Below are positions 6,578 through 9,667 of a DNA stretch of 9,667 nt, in pieces. The position numbers and the translations under genes were made by a program. The notes below the pieces were generated by a model that made no database searches, had not been told where the DNA came from, and worked only from the letters and a program-made list of their open reading frames with translations. Source of the stretch: Dehalococcoidia bacterium (GTDB lineage: Bacteria > Chloroflexota > Dehalococcoidia > Dehalococcoidales > E44-bin46); contig DAOWAU010000017.1 of the NCBI GenBank assembly GCA_030634425.1, positions 1 to 9,667 of the forward strand. The letters are read 5' to 3'. Within the stretch, counting starts at the first letter, position 1; each line of letters opens with the position of its first letter.

Positions 6578-7903
6578 TTACTTGCCAAAGACTAGGGCGG
6601 GTAGCCACAGGCATATCTCAGGTTTAAGTATTAACATAGCCAAGAGAATACCGTTGATAGCCACGAAGGGTATAATTGACTTGTAGATATCCACCATGGT
6701 TATCCCTGAGCCCTTTGGAATCAGCCCCTTCATAATAAACAGGGCAAAGCCAAAGGGAGGCGTCATCAGGGCTATTAAGACGGTGACGCAATAGAGAACG
6801 CCAAACCAGATCATGTTTATTTCCAGGCCTACTAGTACCGGTATGAACATATGACCGGTGACGATGAGCATAGCGAAGTCATCCATAACCATCCCGAGTA
6901 ATATATAGATACCTATCATCATAGCCACTATCAGCGTCGGGTTCTGACCTACTACTCCCGTGATCATCACGTCAAAAGCCTTGGCCGCGCCAAGGCCTTG
7001 GTAGACAGCGCCGAAGAGAATAGCGGCGACAAAGATCCACATGATGATGCTGGTAAGCCGCCAGGTGTGGTCCACCACATCTACGAAATCCTTCCATCTG
7101 AATCTGCGGTAAGCAAGGGCAATCGCCATAGAACCTAGAGCCCCAATGGCGGAGCTTTCTGTTACCGTAGTTACCCCCATCAGCAATAACCCCATAACCA
7201 TGAAAAGAAGGGCTATAGGTGCTAAGCCAGCCCTCATGCTCTTAAATTTCTCTACCCAGCCAACCCGAAGTTCAGGGGGTAGGGGTGGACCGATGTGAGG
7301 CTGAAAGTGGCACCTGATGCCAATATAGGCGATATACATGCCAGCTAATATGAGGCCGGGTACTGCCCCAGCCATCCATAGGTGCCCAATTGGTACCTTG
7401 GCTAGGTACCCATAGAGAACGAAAACCAGGCTGGGGGGGATGAGGTAGCCCAGACCGCCGCCGGCCTGGACGAGGCCGGTTACTATTGACTTATCGTACT
7501 TCCGCTTGAGCATAGAGGGTAAAGCGATAAGCCCCATAGCCACCTGCCCGGATACACAGGTCCCCTGTACCGCCCCGATTAAGCCACAGATGCCAATGCT
7601 TCCCATACCTAGCCCGCCCTTAACGCCACCCATCCACTTGTATATCATATCGTAAAGGGCATCAGCCATCCCTGACCTGGCCAGCATATACCCCATAAAG
7701 ATAAACGCTGGGAAGGACAGCATGACATCCCAATATATCATGTTAACGGCGTTAAAGTGCGGCATCATTATGCCACCGGTGCCCCACAGGGCCATGGCAC
7801 TGACAGTGGCAACGGCGCCAACGATGAGGAAGACCTGGCGCCCGGTTGTAAGTAACGCCATCATGGAGGCGAACATCACAATGGTGATAAGCGTTACATT
7901 CAT
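6578..7903 (-). CDS. dctM: TRAP transporter large membrane subunit (DctM family)
   Basis: This 441-residue integral membrane protein is the ion-coupled translocation channel of a tripartite ATP-independent periplasmic transporter. Hydrophobic segments cover almost the whole length, consistent with 11 or more membrane helices. Family landmarks are FPAFIFMGYMLARSG at 64-78, GGGLGYLIPPSLVFVLYG at 148-165, the amphipathic AGAVPG turn at 178-183, VTTVTESSAIGALG at 244-257, and LIALMTPPFGFALF near the C-terminus. These match the sodium-binding and hairpin-loop regions of the family. Its ATG overlaps the dctQ stop by four bases (ATGA), so translation is probably coupled. It works with DctQ (7900-8409) and the binding protein DctP (8516-9652). 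The solute cannot be identified from this subunit. Confidence 0.95.
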   Translation of the reverse strand: MNVTLITIVMFASMMALLTTGRQVFLIVGAVATVSAMALWGTGGIMMPHFNAVNMIYWDVMLSFPAFIFMGYMLARSGMADALYDMIYKWMGGVKGGLGMGSIGICGLIGAVQGTCVSGQVAMGLIALPSMLKRKYDKSIVTGLVQAGGGLGYLIPPSLVFVLYGYLAKVPIGHLWMAGAVPGLILAGMYIAYIGIRCHFQPHIGPPLPPELRVGWVEKFKSMRAGLAPIALLFMVMGLLLMGVTTVTESSAIGALGSMAIALAYRRFRWKDFVDVVDHTWRLTSIIMWIFVAAILFGAVYQGLGAAKAFDVMITGVVGQNPTLIVAMMIGIYILLGMVMDDFAMLIVTGHMFIPVLVGLEINMIWFGVLYCVTVLIALMTPPFGFALFIMKGLIPKGSGITMVDIYKSIIPFVAINGILLAMLILKPEICLWLPALVFGK

Positions 7904-8409
7904 GACAACGGCTTCCCCCTGATAGTAGCGACGTCGCGGATAAGATTAGCTATTGCTTGAAGAAGTAGTATGACACACCCTGTCGCCATACCAGCTTTAA
8001 GGGGCCAGAGAGGAGGTGACCATATACTTTTGGTATGTTGCCCTGCGGCATAAGAGCTCATGGTAGCGGAAATGGCAGTCATTGCCATGACAATAATGTA
8101 AATCAAGAGGGCGAAGGTAACCACGTCGGTAAGGGCTCTTCTCCTGGGGGACCACTTGGTATAAAAGGCATCCATTCTCACATGCTCTTCTTGAAGAAGA
8201 AGAGGTCCCCCGGCAAGAAAGAACCCAATCGTCATCATGAACATGGCGAACTCGTAGGCTGCAATACTGGGTGTACCCAAAATATGTCTCATCACCACGG
8301 CATAGGTCAGGACGCCTATGAGAACCATAGTAATCCATCTTAGCCCTGTCCATAGCCGTGCCACGGTTCGGTCAATAAATTTTATGTAAGCAACTACTAC
8401 TTCAGGCAT
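7900..8409 (-). CDS. dctQ: TRAP transporter small membrane subunit (DctQ family)
   Basis: This 169-residue protein has four predicted membrane helices at about 22-42, 50-70, 93-115 and 133-155. Conserved DctQ features are an Arg after the first helix (VVMRHILGTPSIAAYE), EEHVRMDAFYTKWSPRRR between helices two and three, and SPPLWPLKAG before helix four. It scaffolds the large subunit in the cytoplasmic membrane. The ATG at 8409 has AAGGA eight bases upstream. The stop overlaps dctM by four bases. It is separated from dctP by 106 bases that contain a strong hairpin. Confidence 0.93.
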   Translation of the reverse strand: MPEVVVAYIKFIDRTVARLWTGLRWITMVLIGVLTYAVVMRHILGTPSIAAYEFAMFMMTIGFFLAGGPLLLQEEHVRMDAFYTKWSPRRRALTDVVTFALLIYIIVMAMTAISATMSSYAAGQHTKSIWSPPLWPLKAGMATGCVILLLQAIANLIRDVATIRGKPLS

Positions 8410-8444
8410 TCAAAGTCCTTTAAAAATTGCTATGTAATTCCTTT

Positions 8445-8478
8445 CCCGCCCCCAGTCAAACTTCGACTTGGGGGCGGG
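8445..8478 (-). promoter_or_regulatory. Strong GC-rich hairpin between dctP and dctQ
   Basis: Arms at 8445-8457 and 8465-8478 pair over 13 bases, with one bulged base and a 7-base loop. Most of the pairs are G-C (CCCGCCCCC against GGGGGCGGG). It lies in the gap after the dctP stop and is not directly followed by a T-run. An mRNA 3'-end protecting hairpin or a partial terminator would leave more binding protein than membrane subunits, as is common for transporter operons. Confidence 0.55.
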
Positions 8479-8515
8479 CGGGAATCACTTTAGCCTACAC
8501 TGTTAACTGGTTTCC

Positions 8516-9652
8516 TTAATGGCCATACCAGTTAGCTTCGTCCACTTCAACGCGAAAAGCCTTGATTATGTCGACGGCTCTGGCACACCTGGCGTTCCTC
8601 TCAGCCACTATATCCAGATAGTCCATTCCGTGTTGTCGTAGCACCTCGATATCTTCCTCTGGAAGGTAGCAGACTTCCTTAAAGGAACCGTCGGTCCGGT
8701 ACTTCCATTCTCCGGAAGCCCTTATCGTCTCATTCCACAGGTCGAGGTGGAGAACTCCCTCGCGAATGATCGCCTGTATGTCGCTGGGCATGCTAGCCCA
8801 CACATCTGGATTTATCAAGTAGGCAACATTACACACATCAACTAAGGGCGGGTCCCAAAGGTATTCGGCAACCTCATGCATGCCGAACATGACGATCTCA
8901 TCGGCACCAGACCAGCCGAACCCTTCCATAGCACCCGTCTGAATGGCCAGGTAGACATCTGCTGGGGGAGTAGGCATACAGGCAACGCCGATCTGTTCAT
9001 AGGGATAAGCGTGCTCAGCCAGAAGCTGAATCCTTTGCCCCTCCATGTCCTCAAGGGAATAGGCTGGTAATCGGGAACAAATCTCTATAGGGTCGTGTAG
9101 TGAGGGTCCAAGATAGATAAGACCCTGCTCCTCATAGGACTCGGCGAAGAGCTCCTTCAGCCCTCGGTGGTAAATCAGCGACCTGAACTCTATAGCATTC
9201 TTGGTGGCGAAGGGAGCGCCGCACTCAATGGTCCTCAGCTCGGTGACAGTACCCATAAGCGGATACCACTGAAGCATATCAATGGTGCCAGCCTTGAGGG
9301 CGGGTATCTCCTCCTCAGATGGCATAAGCTCGCCGCCGGCGTACCAGTCAAAGGTAACTCGCCCGCCGCTCATCTCTGTGATAATATCACAGCACTGTGC
9401 TATCGAGTCTCTTTCCACAACGGAGCGAACCTGGGGAGATATACCTCTGAGGTGCCAAGTTTGCACCTCTTCTGCTGGTGCCTCTGGTGGCGCTGCTGCT
9501 GGTGGCGCTGCTTCTGGTGGCGCTGCTGCTGGTGGCGCTGCTGCTGGTGCTGCTGCTTTAGGCAAACAGCCTATGCCTAGGGGCATAATGATCGCTATTG
9601 CTGCTATCAAGATAATAATAGCAACTAATTTTGGTGTTACTTTCCTTTTCAC
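8516..9652 (-). CDS. dctP: TRAP transporter solute-binding lipoprotein (DctP family)
   Basis: This 378-residue exported protein captures the solute and delivers it to DctQM. It begins MKRKVTPK, followed by a hydrophobic helix (about 9-28) ending at Cys29. This is a probable lipoprotein site, although LGIGC has Gly rather than Leu/Val/Ile at -3. An Ala/Pro-rich tether of about 30 residues built from AAAPP units follows. The binding domain from about 63 shows GGRVTFDWYAGGELMPS, PALKAGTIDM and ADVYLAIQTGAMEGFGW, all typical of DctP. In EDMEGQRIQLL the position usually occupied by the carboxylate-binding Arg (GLKIR pattern) reads Gln209. The start is GTG at 9652, because an in-frame stop lies just upstream; GGAGG is ten bases before it. 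It is probably the first gene of the dctPQM-aor operon. Confidence 0.92.
   Translation of the reverse strand: MKRKVTPKLVAIIILIAAIAIIMPLGIGCLPKAAAPAAAPPAAAPPEAAPPAAAPPEAPAEEVQTWHLRGISPQVRSVVERDSIAQCCDIITEMSGGRVTFDWYAGGELMPSEEEIPALKAGTIDMLQWYPLMGTVTELRTIECGAPFATKNAIEFRSLIYHRGLKELFAESYEEQGLIYLGPSLHDPIEICSRLPAYSLEDMEGQRIQLLAEHAYPYEQIGVACMPTPPADVYLAIQTGAMEGFGWSGADEIVMFGMHEVAEYLWDPPLVDVCNVAYLINPDVWASMPSDIQAIIREGVLHLDLWNETIRASGEWKYRTDGSFKEVCYLPEEDIEVLRQHGMDYLDIVAERNARCARAVDIIKAFRVEVDEANWYGH
9486..9545 (-). repeat. Four 15-bp tandem repeats encoding an Ala/Pro tether
   Basis: Units at 9486, 9501, 9516 and 9531 share the plus-strand pattern GGTGGCGCTGCTGCT, with one base change in the second unit. 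Partial copies flank them (9471-9485 and 9546-9557). They encode AAAPP/EAAPP-type pentapeptides between the lipoprotein cysteine and the folded domain of DctP. Confidence 0.9.
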
Positions 9653-9662
9653 CTAACATCTT

Positions 9663-9667
9663 CCTCC
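9663..9667 (-). promoter_or_regulatory. Ribosome binding site for the dctP GTG start
   Basis: GGAGG at the very edge of the window lies ten bases before the GTG at 9652. An ATG at 9659 is closer to it but out of frame with DctP. The operon promoter must lie beyond the right edge. Confidence 0.55.

Noticed and set aside
7997..8353. 118-codon minus-strand frame inside dctQ
   Set aside because: It lies in another frame of a well-supported DctQ gene and shows no family features.
9167..9580. Plus-strand open frame with a Cys/Trp-rich C-terminus opposite dctP
   Set aside because: The Cys/Trp pattern is only the antisense reading of the Ala/Pro tandem repeat; the dctP frame is clearly the coding one.

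Overview
The window reads as chromosomal DNA from a strictly anaerobic bacterium. A tungsten/molybdenum aldehyde:ferredoxin oxidoreductase and an oxygen-sensitive two-subunit [4Fe-4S] fumarase are both typical of anaerobes. From memory, the malate dehydrogenase most resembles the LDH-like enzyme of Chloroflexus, so a Chloroflexota (Dehalococcoidia-like) origin is my best guess; this is inference. Base composition is balanced, and most genes have clear AGGAGG-type ribosome binding sites.

Layout. (1) Positions 1-2675, minus strand: a tightly packed operon read in the order mdh, fumarase alpha, fumarase beta, then the N-terminal 106 codons of an L-aspartate oxidase-like flavoprotein (nadB) that runs off the left edge. 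The products form a line from oxaloacetate/malate to fumarate. Fumarate can serve as electron acceptor for NadB, while oxaloacetate is the precursor of its substrate aspartate. (2) Positions 2676-3003: a 328-base divergent intergenic region with a good sigma-70-type promoter on each strand and a small inverted repeat near each predicted transcription start. (3) Positions 3004-4431, plus strand: a small four-histidine cupin followed by an NAD-type D-2-hydroxyacid dehydrogenase. (4) Positions 4432-4549: a convergent gap with a 12-bp GC-rich hairpin, probably a shared terminator. (5) Positions 4550-9652, minus strand: a second operon read dctP, dctQ, dctM, aor. It encodes a complete TRAP transporter (periplasmic binding lipoprotein, small and large membrane subunits) followed by the aldehyde:ferredoxin oxidoreductase. 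A strong hairpin lies between dctP and dctQ.

How the genes may work together. The right operon pairs uptake of an unknown solute, probably an organic acid, with a tungsten enzyme that interconverts aldehydes and carboxylates using ferredoxin. The convergent cupin/dehydrogenase pair could act on related 2-oxo or 2-hydroxy acids, but only proximity supports this. The left operon is central metabolism and NAD supply. There is no CRISPR array, rRNA, tRNA, insertion sequence or phage gene. The most unusual points are the TRAP-aor arrangement, a binding protein that by eye lacks the usual carboxylate-binding arginine, and nadB placed downstream of fumarase.
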